Shown: positions 22,832 through 33,889 of the stretch, piece by piece | Layout of the letters: every line of letters starts with the position of its first letter | Position numbering within the stretch: the first letter of the stretch is position 1 | Source: Sambucus nigra | Lineage: Eukaryota; Streptophyta; Magnoliopsida; Dipsacales; Adoxaceae | NCBI GenBank assembly: GCA_949130495.1 | Contig: OX422220.1 | Span: 121,643,810-121,707,809 of the forward strand | Length of the DNA stretch: 64,000 nt | Direction: 5' to 3' | Made by a program: the position numbers and the translations under genes | Notes under the pieces: model-generated | Told to the model about the DNA's origin: nothing | The model's input: only the letters and a program-made list of their open reading frames with translations | The model's database searches: none

Positions 22832-24348
22832 GGTAACCCATAATACATATATATATATATATATAAAGTACTGACTACATACAGAAATCCCACAACGTAC
22901 TAATCTACCAAATCCCTAAGTCCAAAACGACTTCCTGATTATACATATAAGTATTCACTCACTTGAATTTTGGTTCGTCTCACCTGAACCCATCTAACCG
23001 TTGGCCTAACACACGTACCAAACCCTGATAATATTCCCTAGCAATCCTAATCTACCTCGGAAGCCCATATGTCCATTTATCAAGATCTAATGGGTCAAAA
23101 AAATAAGTAACAAAAATCTGGACATGCTAGCAAATCGAACTAGTATGCATGGTAGACAGAACTGATTCACTAGACTGAATCGATTCACTCCCCCAGCAAA
23201 CCGATTTGGTTTGTTGGACTGCCAATCACCCTTTTCCTCCGGTTTTCACCTCTTAAACCCTCCTATAGAGGTCCCAAACCTTCCAAAACCTTAAATTGAC
23301 ATACCCCATAAATATATAACCAACACAAAATTATTCTAACACATAAATAAACCCGAATCCATCATCAAAACACAAGAATTCCTAAGCATCAATTAATTCT
23401 TACAACTTAGAATTAATCAGACTTTAAAACTTACTGATTATTAGCATCCTATGAATATTCTCATGTTCATAATAAAAAAACTAGATTAATGTTATGAATT
23501 TCTCATCTATTCATTATCAATCAATATCAATTACAATCAGAGATTAAACACTACTTAAATCTCTTCAATTAATTCTCAAATTTTTCATCTTTTAAATCTC
23601 GGTTTTGTTCCTAATTAATTACGAACGTAATTTACCATAAAAATTATAATTTAAAGCAAGTTAACACTTGCCTTTTGGATTTGAATCTGAAGTTTTGACT
23701 AGATTATTTGAATTTGGAGATGTTCTTCCTCTCTTCTCTAAGTTCTTTTTTTTTTTCTTCCATTTTTCTCTTCTTCTAATACCTCCCTTAATCACAAAAG
23801 TTTAGAGGAAAGTGAGGTTGTCATCCATCTACCTAAACCTTAAATACTCTATAATCACACCCTATTCCCGTTTTTAGGTGTATCCCTAAGGGTAAAAAGA
23901 AACCCATGCCCCTATGCGGGCCCCATTACGTCTAAAAATCCCCCGGAACCCAACTATAACTCATGGGTACGTATTCTGGACTATTTAAACCCATTTCGGA
24001 TCACCGTTGCACTAAAATAGGTCATCCGAGCCACCCAACTAAGAGTATACCCTCAACTCATTAATCGGGCCCGACACGTGCGTACAGTACGTGTCGCTCA
24101 TAACGATTTAAATCCGTCGATGTAACTCTCTATTGGCATAATATAATAATCATCATTTTTCCCTCATAAATGGCATATAACAATTCACATTTATATTTAC
24201 TTCACACTCAAGTAAATAATAATAATAATAAATATTATTTTCGAACTCGCTAATTAATGTTTACTAAACCAATTTAATTTCTCCAATTAAATTAATAATT
24301 AAGTGCACAAGAGGAAATTAAATACTCATAAAAGTACGAGGTATTACA

Positions 24349-26413
24349 CAACATATGCCCCCTAATTTTTATGGTGATAATACCATGATGGGAGATCACT
24401 ATCACATTATCCCTTGTCCACATGGGTACTTGAACAACCACTGCATATGTCCCCAGACTATTATTGCATCTTTAAAGTAAACATTTATAAAAATGTGACC
24501 ATAGAAATTATGACATGGACAGTCAACTACAGAGAAATAAACGCGAGCGGTCTTGTTCGATCATAACATTTGTATAGAAAAGTGAGTATGAACAGATAAG
24601 CTAAAAAAATAGTAGATTGATGGAGAGAAATAAGACCAAATTTATGATACTCATACGTAAAATTTGATAAATATGTACCAAAATTATACTTAAATCTCGT
24701 AACCCAAACGCCTACGTACCTTTACGAATAGAGATCAAATCCCATATAGTTTGAAGAGCGGTTCAAGGGGGAAATTACATTCCTTTGAAATTTAGTATTT
24801 CATTCATGTTGCGAAAATTATCTATTGATACCTTAGTGTGAGAAAAGTGGGTTTAGAACATTTTTCATATAGAAAGATGGGTTTAAACCCTAGTTGGCAG
24901 AAAAGTGTGTTTGGGCTATAGTGACTGGGGCCCTATTGTATTGTTAAACTAGTGTAAATCCTATATTTTTTGTTTTTGAGTTAAGAAAATAGGTTTAAAA
25001 TGTATAAATAAATTTAAAAAATGTATTATTAGTGTTAATAAGTTAAGTTGAACATTATAGTATTCGATGGGTATGTAAAAAATGTAAAGAGAATAAATGT
25101 AATAAATTAGAGATGGAAATAAAGGAAAATAAACTCAAATAAATGAATTAGAAATACTTTTAAACCTTTAGCAATAATTCAAGTGAACGTTCTTCTACAC
25201 GGTCCTTAAGCTTTCTAAGTGTGCTACAATCTATGGATGATGAGGTTAAAATGGAGTGTTAATGATGGATTTGGGGTGATGTAAGTGAGATGTGAGAGAC
25301 AATTTTTTATTTGATCAAACAAGGAGTAAATTTGCACCAATTTTGAGAGCTTTAAAAGCTAAAGGGACACCTTTTATTTATAAGAATCCCCCAAAAGTAA
25401 AATAATAGCAAATTCCTTAAGGAGTGAGATCAGCATAGAGTCCCTCCGACCGAAAAGATGATAAAAACCTATGCGTGAAAAAAAGGACATACTAGTTGAT
25501 CGGTAGGCCCCTTGAGGTGCTAACTGTGAGGGTACCTAGAACCATTTTGGGTAATTTCATATTTTGAGCATAATCGGGTATCTGATTTGGGCACGACTTA
25601 TTCTGCTTGAAAAATAATTATGATATCTACAACTTCTATGTTTGGTGATCTTCCAAACTTTGGTGTTTTCAAGGGTGAAATCAGTTCGGAAGTTAGGTGA
25701 AGACCTAACATTACATTTTTGTAAACTTATTTCACCTTTATTTGTGCATATCTATGTACAACTTTTTCCCTACCTTTTTGATTTCTTTGGGTACAATTAA
25801 TAGATTTAATACATGTAAACAAAATTAACCCAATTATTCCTTTGTAAATTAATGCGTTTTCCTATAAAAAAAAAAAGGCCACAATGCATGACCTCTGAAG
25901 CGTAAAATGTTAGATGAATAACTGAAGTTAATGCCAAATTCGATTTTAGGAGGGATTATTTAAAAAATTCAGAGAGTTCAACTGTAGGATAAATTCCCAA
26001 ATGAAGTGTATTCATTTTCTAATTTAGAAATCCCTCTGGAAACTTTAACTACTTGATCCACATAATATTAAAGAGGAAATTTCACATACAAAATAAAGAA
26101 ATATGGAAATGATTTGGATAAAAAAATCATTACTGTAAAAATTTTGATTTGAGCAACCAAACTCCTATAATTTATTGATAAATTCTATGATTGGTAAAAC
26201 AAATCTCCCCCACTTACTCGTTGATTCAATTAAACTCCTCCTTCAACCCTTAAAATTGTCCACGTTCACAGTGTACCACTCCTTAATTAAGTCTTCATTC
26301 TTTATTTCAATATTTTTCTTCATACAATTTTGAATCCTTATCAAGTATCACATAAAGTCTTTGAATCTAAATGTCCTTGAAGAATAGATCGTTTATTTAA
26401 TCTTGTCTGACCT
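24349..26413. other. Unassigned AT-rich interval
   Basis: No coding region, RNA gene or element end could be supported. The first 15 bases resemble a PPT (see the element 2 LTR). The rest is AT-rich with homopolymer runs (for example the A run near 25868) and no open frame of note. It ends with gacct, the target-site duplication of the TRIM. Confidence 0.4.
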
Positions 26414-26825
26414 TGTAATAACCCGTCCTTTTTAGACAATTAAATTCCATATAATTAAATTAAGTGGCAATTTGGGGAATTTTCCTAAATAGTAAATTTT
26501 GGGATTTTCGAGGATTGAATGATTTTCGATGGGTGCTGTAATTATTTTTGGGACTATATAGGTCGAAATATTTTAATTATATGTCTTCGTTGAGTAAAGC
26601 GACACGAGGTAAGATTTTTTATTGGAAAACCCGCATTTAATTGTGGATGTTTTAATTTGTTCACTAAAAAGAGTAGTTAGATAAAAGTTTTTAACGCTCA
26701 CCTAATAGGATATGAGTAATTAAATGGATTTTTCGACAGTGATGCTAAGAATGATCCATATGAGACTCCTGTTTTAATTTAATATTGAAGTGATCGCCCG
26801 GTATCTTATTAGGCGGGGTGTTACA
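26414..26825 (+). repeat. TRIM 5' LTR
   Basis: 412 bp, starting TGTAATAACCC and ending GGGGTGTTACA; the PBS follows after two bases. Confidence 0.9.
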
Positions 26826-26827
26826 GA

Positions 26828-26839
26828 TGGTATCAGAGC
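26828..26839 (+). promoter_or_regulatory. TRIM primer-binding site
   Basis: TGGTATCAGAGC, complementary to the 3' end of initiator Met tRNA, lies two bases inside the 5' LTR and is identical to the element 1 PBS. Confidence 0.9.
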
Positions 26840-27403
26840 CTTAGGTTCTAGTGTCCTTAGGAATCTCTGCGGACGTACTACGCTTTCAGCGTTGCTCTCG
26901 ATTTGTAATAGAGCCACAGGAATAGGATTGTTGATTTTTATTGTGAGACTTCGATCTCCTGCCATATTAGAAGATTATAGAAATCTGTTACGCACTCGTT
27001 GAGAATCGTGTGCGGAGCTCGGAGGGCAGCAGGAGTGAAGTTTAGCCCCTAGTACATCTGTTTGACTATCTAGGTTAGATAGTGGTTGGGTATTAGACTA
27101 GTTTAGCAGGGTAGCTTGACTAGAATGTTTTTAGGGATGCGCTAGGTGTGCACAAGTTAGGAAGGTGTATGGGCACCTTGGTAAGGTGGTTTGGTATACC
27201 GCCTAGTTAAGATAGGAGTAGTACGCAAGATTGAAATCCATGCCAAGAGGCATTATAGATGATGGGTATTATGTGACGTATTAGAGTCACTTTACAATCG
27301 TGGTAGTCATGTAGCTTATGGTTGGGAACCATTGAGTTAGTATCTTTCTCTTGAGGTTTTAGGATTTGTAGTGATCCTAGTTAGATGGTGTAGGTTATAC
27401 CTG

Positions 27404-27441
27404 AATTTCGAGGACGAAATTCCGTTGTAAGGGGGGGAGTA
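27404..27441 (+). promoter_or_regulatory. TRIM polypurine tract with Tekay/Del-type flank
   Basis: TTTCGAGGACGAAATTCC is followed by AAGGGGGGGAGTA directly before the 3' LTR. This matches the well-known end of chromovirus internal regions, although the coding sequence upstream is absent. Confidence 0.85.
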
Positions 27442-27853
27442 TGTAATAACCCATCCTTTTTAGACAATTAAATTCCATATAATTAAATTAAGTGGCAATT
27501 TGGGGAATTTTCCTAAATAGTAAATTTTGGGATTTTCGAGGATTGAATGATTTTCGATGGGTGCTGTAATTATTTTTGGGACTATATAGGTCGAAATATT
27601 TTAATTATATGTCGTCGTTGAGTAAAGCGACATGAGGTAAGATTTTTTATTGGAAAACCCGCATTTAATTGTGGATGTATTAATTTGTTCGCTAAAAAGA
27701 GTAGTTAGATAAAAGTTTTTAACGCTCACCTAATAGGATATTAGTAATTAAATGGATTTTTCGACAGTGATGCTAAGAATGATCCATATGAGACTCCTGT
27801 TTTAATTTAATATTGGAGTGATCGCCCGGTATCTTATTAGGCGGGGTGTTACA
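27442..27853 (+). repeat. TRIM 3' LTR
   Basis: 412 bp, the same length as the 5' LTR. It contains the dyad ATGTCG...CGACAT (27609-27614 and 27628-27633), which a point change has broken in the 5' copy. Confidence 0.9.
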
Positions 27854-27858
27854 GACCT

Positions 27859-30037
27859 TTTATGAAATATTACCACTAAGATGGATGTTTTTTACATCTT
27901 TTAATTATTAGTTACCTCGCCAATCCTCCCCTTCCTAGATGATAAATTAATAACTTATAGATTGTGAACATTATCAACCTCTACAACCAAAGATTAATAA
28001 TTCATATAAGTCTTTTCAATACCATCCATATGTAGCTTCACCTCACAACCAGATGATTTGAATAAATTTGGAAAACATCTTTAGGTTTACCCAAAATCAC
28101 CACAAAATATTTGATTCCACAAAGTATTGATCCTCTCAAATTTAAAATTTATATTGGATCTTTGTATACTTGTTAGACCTTTCAAGAGTCTCAACTTGAG
28201 CAAAAAATAAGGGTGCAATATTTGAGCAAACTTTAAGCTATTTAGCTAAAAATCTAATGTCCATCTCATTTTATCAAGACACTGTTATTGGGTTGATCTA
28301 ACACACAATACAAATATCTACACTTAATATACTTGTGAGGTAAAATGGAGATAAGGGTATCGAAATCCATGGGCAATGCGTGTTCGAGTTCAATTGATTT
28401 ATTACTTCAAATTAAGTACAAAAGATATTTTTTGGTTTTGGATTGTTTTTAACGATAACTATATTAAAAATAATATAAATTAATTTAACGAATATAGAAA
28501 AATATCTTGGGTAATATTCCCCCATAATGGGCATACTTGAAATAAATGATTTCATGATACAAAAGACATTTCAAGGATTAAATTCAATTAGAAAAAATAT
28601 CAAACATATATGGTCCAACCTAATAATGAAAGATGAAAACTTTAATTACGATAAGGTTGTCAACAATATAGTTGAAATTACACACGAATGCATGAACAAT
28701 AAATGATGATTGAGGTAATTTATGAAGGCATCGCGATGTAATTTTAAAACAAACTAGCATGAAACCTGCACGATGCGAGGGCGTATTACATTGTCACAAT
28801 TTTTTTTTGAAAAGACATAACAAAGTAAATAAACAATAACTATAAAAGGAGTTCTTCATAATAACAAAGTTGAAAGGAGTTTGAATAAATCATAAATTCA
28901 AAAGTCACAATGGACAATAAACAATTGAAACCAATATAATAATATAGTTAAGTTTGAATAAATGTAACAAAGTAAATGAATCCCACACGTTGTTAAGTAA
29001 ATTTTATATGTATACATGTACATATATTGCAAGTATATAGTAGGGCTTCACACGTATCAATAAGGTCTTTTATGAGAATGTGTATGATTTTTGTCTATAG
29101 GTGGGTACAAAATAATATGATATAATTTTGGGATGACTAATATTTAGTCCTTATGAGCTAAGTACATTTTCCACCTACTCCACTTCATTTTTTATGTTCC
29201 AAAAAGTTCTCTGTCTTTTTTTTAACAATATTTTTAGTTATGATAAAAGAAAGAAAGAGTGTTTTTGAGTGTTTTATATATGCAAATTATGATTCTAAAC
29301 AAATTTCCATAACAATGATATCCTTATAACAAATTCTAATACTACGTCTACATAATTGAATATCCACTACATAGAGAGAAAGATAAAAGGGTTGTTTTTT
29401 TAGAAGCTAAAATGGAAGAATGAAATCGAAAAGAAGTAATGGATGGGAAAATTGAGGTGCGACACTACTTTTATTTAGGGACCGTGTTCCTTCGGTTACA
29501 AATTCAAAGATAAAAAAAGAGAAAAAAATAAGCATCGTGCACACCCCAAACGTAGAGTAGTATTAATTGTAGTCATCCTACGTGGTCACCCTAAACATAG
29601 AGAAGTCTTAATTATAGGCTTTCGTACTATAGTTATAATATAAATTTAATTCAATAAAATTCTAGAATATATCATACGAAATAAAAATCAATACCTAATG
29701 GTGGGTTCATATTTCTCAACCCAAGTATGTAGCTACAAAGCATAATGAAAATATGAACAATAACTCAAAAGAAAAAATTGAGAAACATTACCATAAGAAA
29801 GTGTATTTGAAAGAAAGATTCAAATAACATTAATGGAGTTTTTTGATATGGGGATTTGATGAAGAACAAAGAAGGAAAAGGTAAAGAAAATAATTATAAT
29901 CCCAAACTAATTAAATGAATAAAATAAATAAAGATATGATGGTTCAAGACAATGAAGTAATTAAGAACAATGAACAAATGGGTAAGAGGATTCGATTTAT
30001 GCATCTCGCCAAAATAACAAAGATAATGTCTTTTATT
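27859..30037. other. Unassigned AT-rich interval
   Basis: No gene or complete element could be supported. The interval is AT-rich. It contains a roughly 45-bp imperfect direct repeat at about 29546-29625 (CACCCCAAACGTAGAG against CACCCTAAACATAGAG). The phrase around 28755 (GAAACCTGCACGATGCGAGG) looks like a dispersed repeat but could not be classified. Confidence 0.4.
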
Positions 30038-30939
30038 TGGTAATATTTGTGGAAATAAATAATTAAATGTAAATAATTATTACTTATGCGAGGTGGTAAT
30101 AATAAATGCATAATTTATGTGACATTTAAATTTGCATGTTATGTGACTTTGGAACCATATGTTATAAATCAATTAATCGATGTAATTAATTATATTGGAA
30201 TTATTTATGTTCGGCCACTCGTAAAATATGTTTAATATTTTATTTTACGATATGAGATATTTTCATTTGGACTGGACTCTAGGGTGGTACATATTCCCAT
30301 ATACGTATTTTCCTGTTTGGGATTGGGCCCCATGGGTAGGTATACATCTGGACTAAGTTTTATGTTTGTCTGGGTAGCATTTTGGACTCATATGGGGTCT
30401 GAAATTAGACCTTTTATTGACATGTGAGATTAAGGGTATATAAGTGGTGTTAATCTTCATTAGTTAATTACTTAAAACGTAAAAGATAAACCCTAGCAGC
30501 ATGAGAGTTTTCAGAGAGATTAGGAATAATTTTGGGAAAAATTAAGAGATCGCAAGAGGGATGATCAAATAACCTTCATAATCATACAAGAAGTATCTTA
30601 CTTAATATCATATAACTGTAATTTATTCATGTCACCATTTCTATTAAAATCAATTGGGATTAGAAGCATGTTATGAATATAATGTGATGCTTAATCGTGT
30701 CATATATTAGCTAATAGGGATAAAAGATGTAGACATATTTATCATGTGTAAAATATGATTTAAATTAAGAGTTTTTTACGAAACAATATATGTAAATTAT
30801 GTTTAATAACATTGGAGCTCATGTGTAGAGTTGATCCTTGTATTAGATAATAACTTTGATATGGAATATATATAATAATGGTGAAACCAAAATATGATAA
30901 TGAATCCATAATTCAGGCCTGTTATAAGTTACAATTTTG

Positions 30940-31051
<112 letters not shown>

Positions 31052-31408
31052 TTTCCTATTAGGATTTGATCCTATGATGTGAGGATTCGAATTAGGAACC
31101 TTTACAATTAGTCAGGAGGCGTTTTGGTATTGATTTGGAAGTTTTAGGACCATGAATGGCAGATGGGGTTATATAGAACAAAATTTGGGTCGAAACAGGC
31201 AAATTTACAAAGAGTCTCACATGGAAGGGATAACAACTCCATAGAGGGGCTCCAATCCTCTATAGCTCCTTAGGGTCGCTATAGCGGTTGGGCTAGGCCC
31301 CTATGGTGGGAAGTTGGTTTGGGGGAATTAACACATTCCTTTATATTTTATTTTTATTTTCTTTAGAGTAGAGTTTCAGTGGAACTTTGGGTGGTTAAAT
31401 TAGTCTTA

Positions 31409-31430
31409 CACACACACACACACACACACA
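31409..31430. repeat. (AC)n microsatellite
   Basis: About 11 AC units, inside the same LTR. Confidence 0.9.
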
Positions 31431-31559
31431 GATTGTGTATTTAAAATGTTATATCTAGTTCGGGATTTAGGTTGGTTATACCTGATCCGATATCTAGGTT
31501 AGTAAACCTACGTTTATTCAGGAATCTGGTTTTGGACATTCGGATGGGTATTTGTTTAT

Positions 31560-31708
31560 ATATACGAGTGCTATGCGACATCCACGCATTATGTTACATT
31601 AGCCATATATTTATAGGATTTCGCATATCACTCGTATACCCAAATATAAATAACGCAATATATGTATAGAATATCACATATACAACACTGGCTAATGTAA
31701 CATAATGC
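31560..31708. repeat. Two interleaved inverted repeats
   Basis: Arm A (TATACGAGTGCTATGCGA, near 31560-31578) is inverted at 31620-31637 with one mismatch. Arm B (GCATTATGTTACATTAGCC, 31586-31604) is inverted perfectly at 31690-31708. The order is A, B, A', B', so the two potential stems cannot form together as simple hairpins. Confidence 0.8.
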
Positions 31709-32787
31709 TTGGAGGTCAGTGTTTTGATCCTTCACTTAGTTGTCACCGTCTCACAATGTAGATACCTGGATGACTTGATCCATCAGATGGTTTGGTACTA
31801 GACGACGGTGTGACTACATAGAGATCCCTCCATTTTTCTAAGTGTGCATTATCTGAATTCGATAGGCATGTGACGCCTATGAATTTATCGATAGAGGCAC
31901 GAGAATGTCTTCGAAGGTTTTAGCCTTCATGTGATTTAATATATATATATATATATATATTGTATAGTCTAGTGATGGACATGTTATATAATGGTATAGT
32001 GTCACGTAATTTCTTTTATTCTCATATTGTGTATATCTTAATGTTCGAGTGACACGAGTAGGGATTGTACTGGGTTATACTCTAAATTTATATTGGGTTA
32101 CATTATGACGTAGTTGCAATATAAAATGAGTTAACTTACTTGATAGTATATGAGTTTGGATTTATACATAATAGTGGTAGTTTGGTTGGGACACTCATAG
32201 TAGATTATTTCACTTATGTTGAGGGGTGAGGTATCTTTTGTATGTGAGTGTCAACGGGTTGGCATGATAATGTAAATGAGTCACGTGTTATTACTGGATC
32301 GATATCGTAATGATTTCATGTAACTTTTGGGCTTTGAACTATTTATTATCTAAAAATCTTTTCCAGGTATTCCTAAGTAGGAGTAGTAGGGTTAAGTAGC
32401 CAAACTTTTTATCTTTAGTTCTCTGCCATTTCCATTCATAGTTTAGGTTACAATTTTCTTTCAGTACTCCAGTTCAGACTCATGTATATATTTTAATTCA
32501 GAGATTCGTATAAAACCTAAGTGATTCTCGAGTTTATTTACATTTGATTTGATACTATTAGTTATATCCATTTTGGTTATGGAGATTTATTATTAATATG
32601 GTTTATATTTGAGACAATCTATATTTATATCAGTTATTTATTTACCAGATTGTGTGGGTGGTTTATATTATGTCATTTTTTAAGTATTTACACATTTGAT
32701 ACCGACAATGATATAAATTGATTAGAATGCCCAATTTTCGATGTATCGGAATTGACAACATACAAGTGGAAAATATGGAATGTTATA

Positions 32788-32986
32788 ATTCGTATCGGAG
32801 CATCTTTGGTTCCGTGGGATTCTATTACGTTAAGCGTGGCATTATTTGATTATTAGATTCCTATTACTAGAATTTTTTGTATTTTTATTTCTAATCGTTA
32901 GCTAGTACACAATATTGGTTTTCATTCAGATGGCAAACACATGAAGTAGGAGATGGTGAACAACCGTTAACAGGGTTACCAAATGG
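32788..32986 (+). pseudogene. Degenerate PBS and gag start of the plus-strand chromovirus
   Basis: CGTATCGGAGC (32791-32801) aligns with the initiator-Met PBS TGGTATCAGAGC and lies just inside the LTR end. An ATG at 32930 opens MANT, then a stop, then basic residues, plausible as a gag N-terminus but too short to be sure. The sequence stops matching a retroelement at the CACTA-like end at 32987, so the rest of the element is missing. Confidence 0.45.
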
Positions 32987-33296
32987 CATTATACGAAAAG
33001 AGAAAAAATTTCTCACTTTTTCATCTAGCCTTTATCACGGTCAAGGATCGTGACAAAATAACACGTGCTTGTTATCACGATCCTTGAATGTGACAAGACT
33101 ATGAAAGTCCCTATCATGGTCAAGAATCGTGACAATTCTAATGACCATATCCAACTTAATACCCTTATTTCTACCACATTTTCTATTTCCCTCTTATCTC
33201 TCATCAACCCGACTCTCTCTCTCTCTCTCTGCTAGGTCAGAATCCCCCATTTTCATTCAGTCAAAATATACGATTTGTATATATATATATATATAT
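32987..33296 (+). mobile_element. CACTA element 5' terminal region
   Basis: CATTATACGAAAAGAG resembles a CACTA terminal inverted repeat with one C-to-T change. Within 150 bp there are three copies of an imperfect palindrome like TCACGGTCAAGGATCGTGA (near 33036, 33075 and 33113), about 39 bp apart, in the style of CACTA subterminal transposase-binding repeats. A pyrimidine-rich leader-like stretch with a CT run (33212-33230) and a TA microsatellite follow. An Ogre LTR begins at 33297. The matching transposase resumes at 57772, beyond the Ogre element, so both parts are probably one CACTA element. Confidence 0.55.
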
Positions 33297-33889
33297 TGTA
33301 AGAGTGTAGTCCCATTGAAGCCTGGGAGTATAGTAATACCAGTTGAGGTATAACCCCTATAGATATGGTGATAAACGATAGCCCAAGAACTCTCTTTCTT
33401 TATTTTTTTGGAATGAGTCCCATGAATTTATTCAAAATAAATGAGGAAAAGCCCCTCATTGGTGGCTTACATCAGAGAGAAATATTGTGAGCTCCTAAAT
33501 TGGAGAGAGTCTCTAATATATCAATACAAAATCTAGATTTCATGCCAATAAAAGGAAAATTTCTAAACGCCATTTTAATCTCCCCACAAATCTGAATGAG
33601 GAAGTAATTTTCGTTCATTTGCATGGACTCAAACATGCATTTATTTCTCACACACCATAAATGCCAACAAATGAAAGCAGGAATAATTCGACATAGAATG
33701 CTTTTAATCTTATCCCCTTCTGAATTGATCCACCATTTCAGCAAGTTGCCACTCTTTAATAAATACAAATGAACATACAATATTGTGTATAATCAACACT
33801 CATATTGAACTCACACGTATTTCGTGTATAACTCAAATAACAATAAAGAAAACTCAGAAGAAATTCGTTCAAAGGGAAAGAGAAGTAAG
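33297..33889 (-). mobile_element. Ogre/Tat element B, 3' LTR, part 1
   Basis: It starts TGTAAGAGTGTAGTCCC, matching TGTAAGAGGGTAGTCCC at the 5' LTR (56692). It ends with GTATAACTCAAATAACAATAAAG...GAGAAGTAAG, matching the 5' LTR near 56731-56795. About 430 bp between these matches is foreign and contains a LINE fragment. The LTR resumes at 36907 after a solo LTR insertion. Confidence 0.85.
33393..33820 (-). pseudogene. LINE reverse transcriptase 3' fragment
   Basis: The 102-codon minus-strand open stretch (33472-33780) reads IIPAFICWHLWCVRNKCMFE, the pattern that follows the zf-RVT domain of plant LINE ORF2 proteins (IPxxIxWxIWxxRNxxxFE). Downstream on the minus strand a purine-rich A tract (about 33393-33408) would fit a LINE poly(A) tail. 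The fragment lies within the Ogre 3' LTR and is absent from the 5' LTR, so it was inserted after the Ogre element. Confidence 0.65.

Larger units (their letters stand above)
21480..24348 (-). mobile_element. Element 2, 5' LTR (2,869 bp)
   Basis: On the minus strand it runs from TGTAATACCTCG at the high end to AGTTTCACA at the low end, with a PBS beside the low end. It has the dyad CGACACGT...ACGTGTCG (24072-24079, 24089-24096), and in mid-LTR a block of short repeated words around ATCGATTCAC (23150-23215). It also carries TA and GT microsatellites. Beyond the high end, CATATGCCCCCTAAT resembles a polypurine tract in the minus sense, which would normally mark a 3' LTR. Confidence 0.8.
26414..27853 (+). 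mobile_element. TRIM/LARD-type non-autonomous LTR element (1,440 bp)
   Basis: Two direct 412-bp LTRs flank a 616-bp internal region that encodes no retrotransposon protein. The element is bounded by a perfect five-base target-site duplication, gacct (26409-26413 and 27854-27858). By eye the LTRs differ at about seven positions, so the insertion is fairly recent. The LTR 3' portion (GACAGTGATGCTAAGAA, then GATCGCCCGGTATCTTATTA) matches the ends of the 3-kb chromovirus LTRs. The PBS and the TTTCGAGGACGAAATTCC...PPT segment also match Tekay/Del elements. It therefore probably used the enzymes of such elements. The small open frames at 26774-27002 are not genes. Confidence 0.9.

Noticed and set aside
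22234..22843. Open frames of 64-82 codons over dinucleotide repeats
   Set aside because: They translate TA and GT microsatellites inside an LTR and are not genes.
24840..24920. Telomere-like words (GGGTTTAAACCCTA) near 24875
   Set aside because: Only isolated words occur, with no tandem TTTAGGG array.
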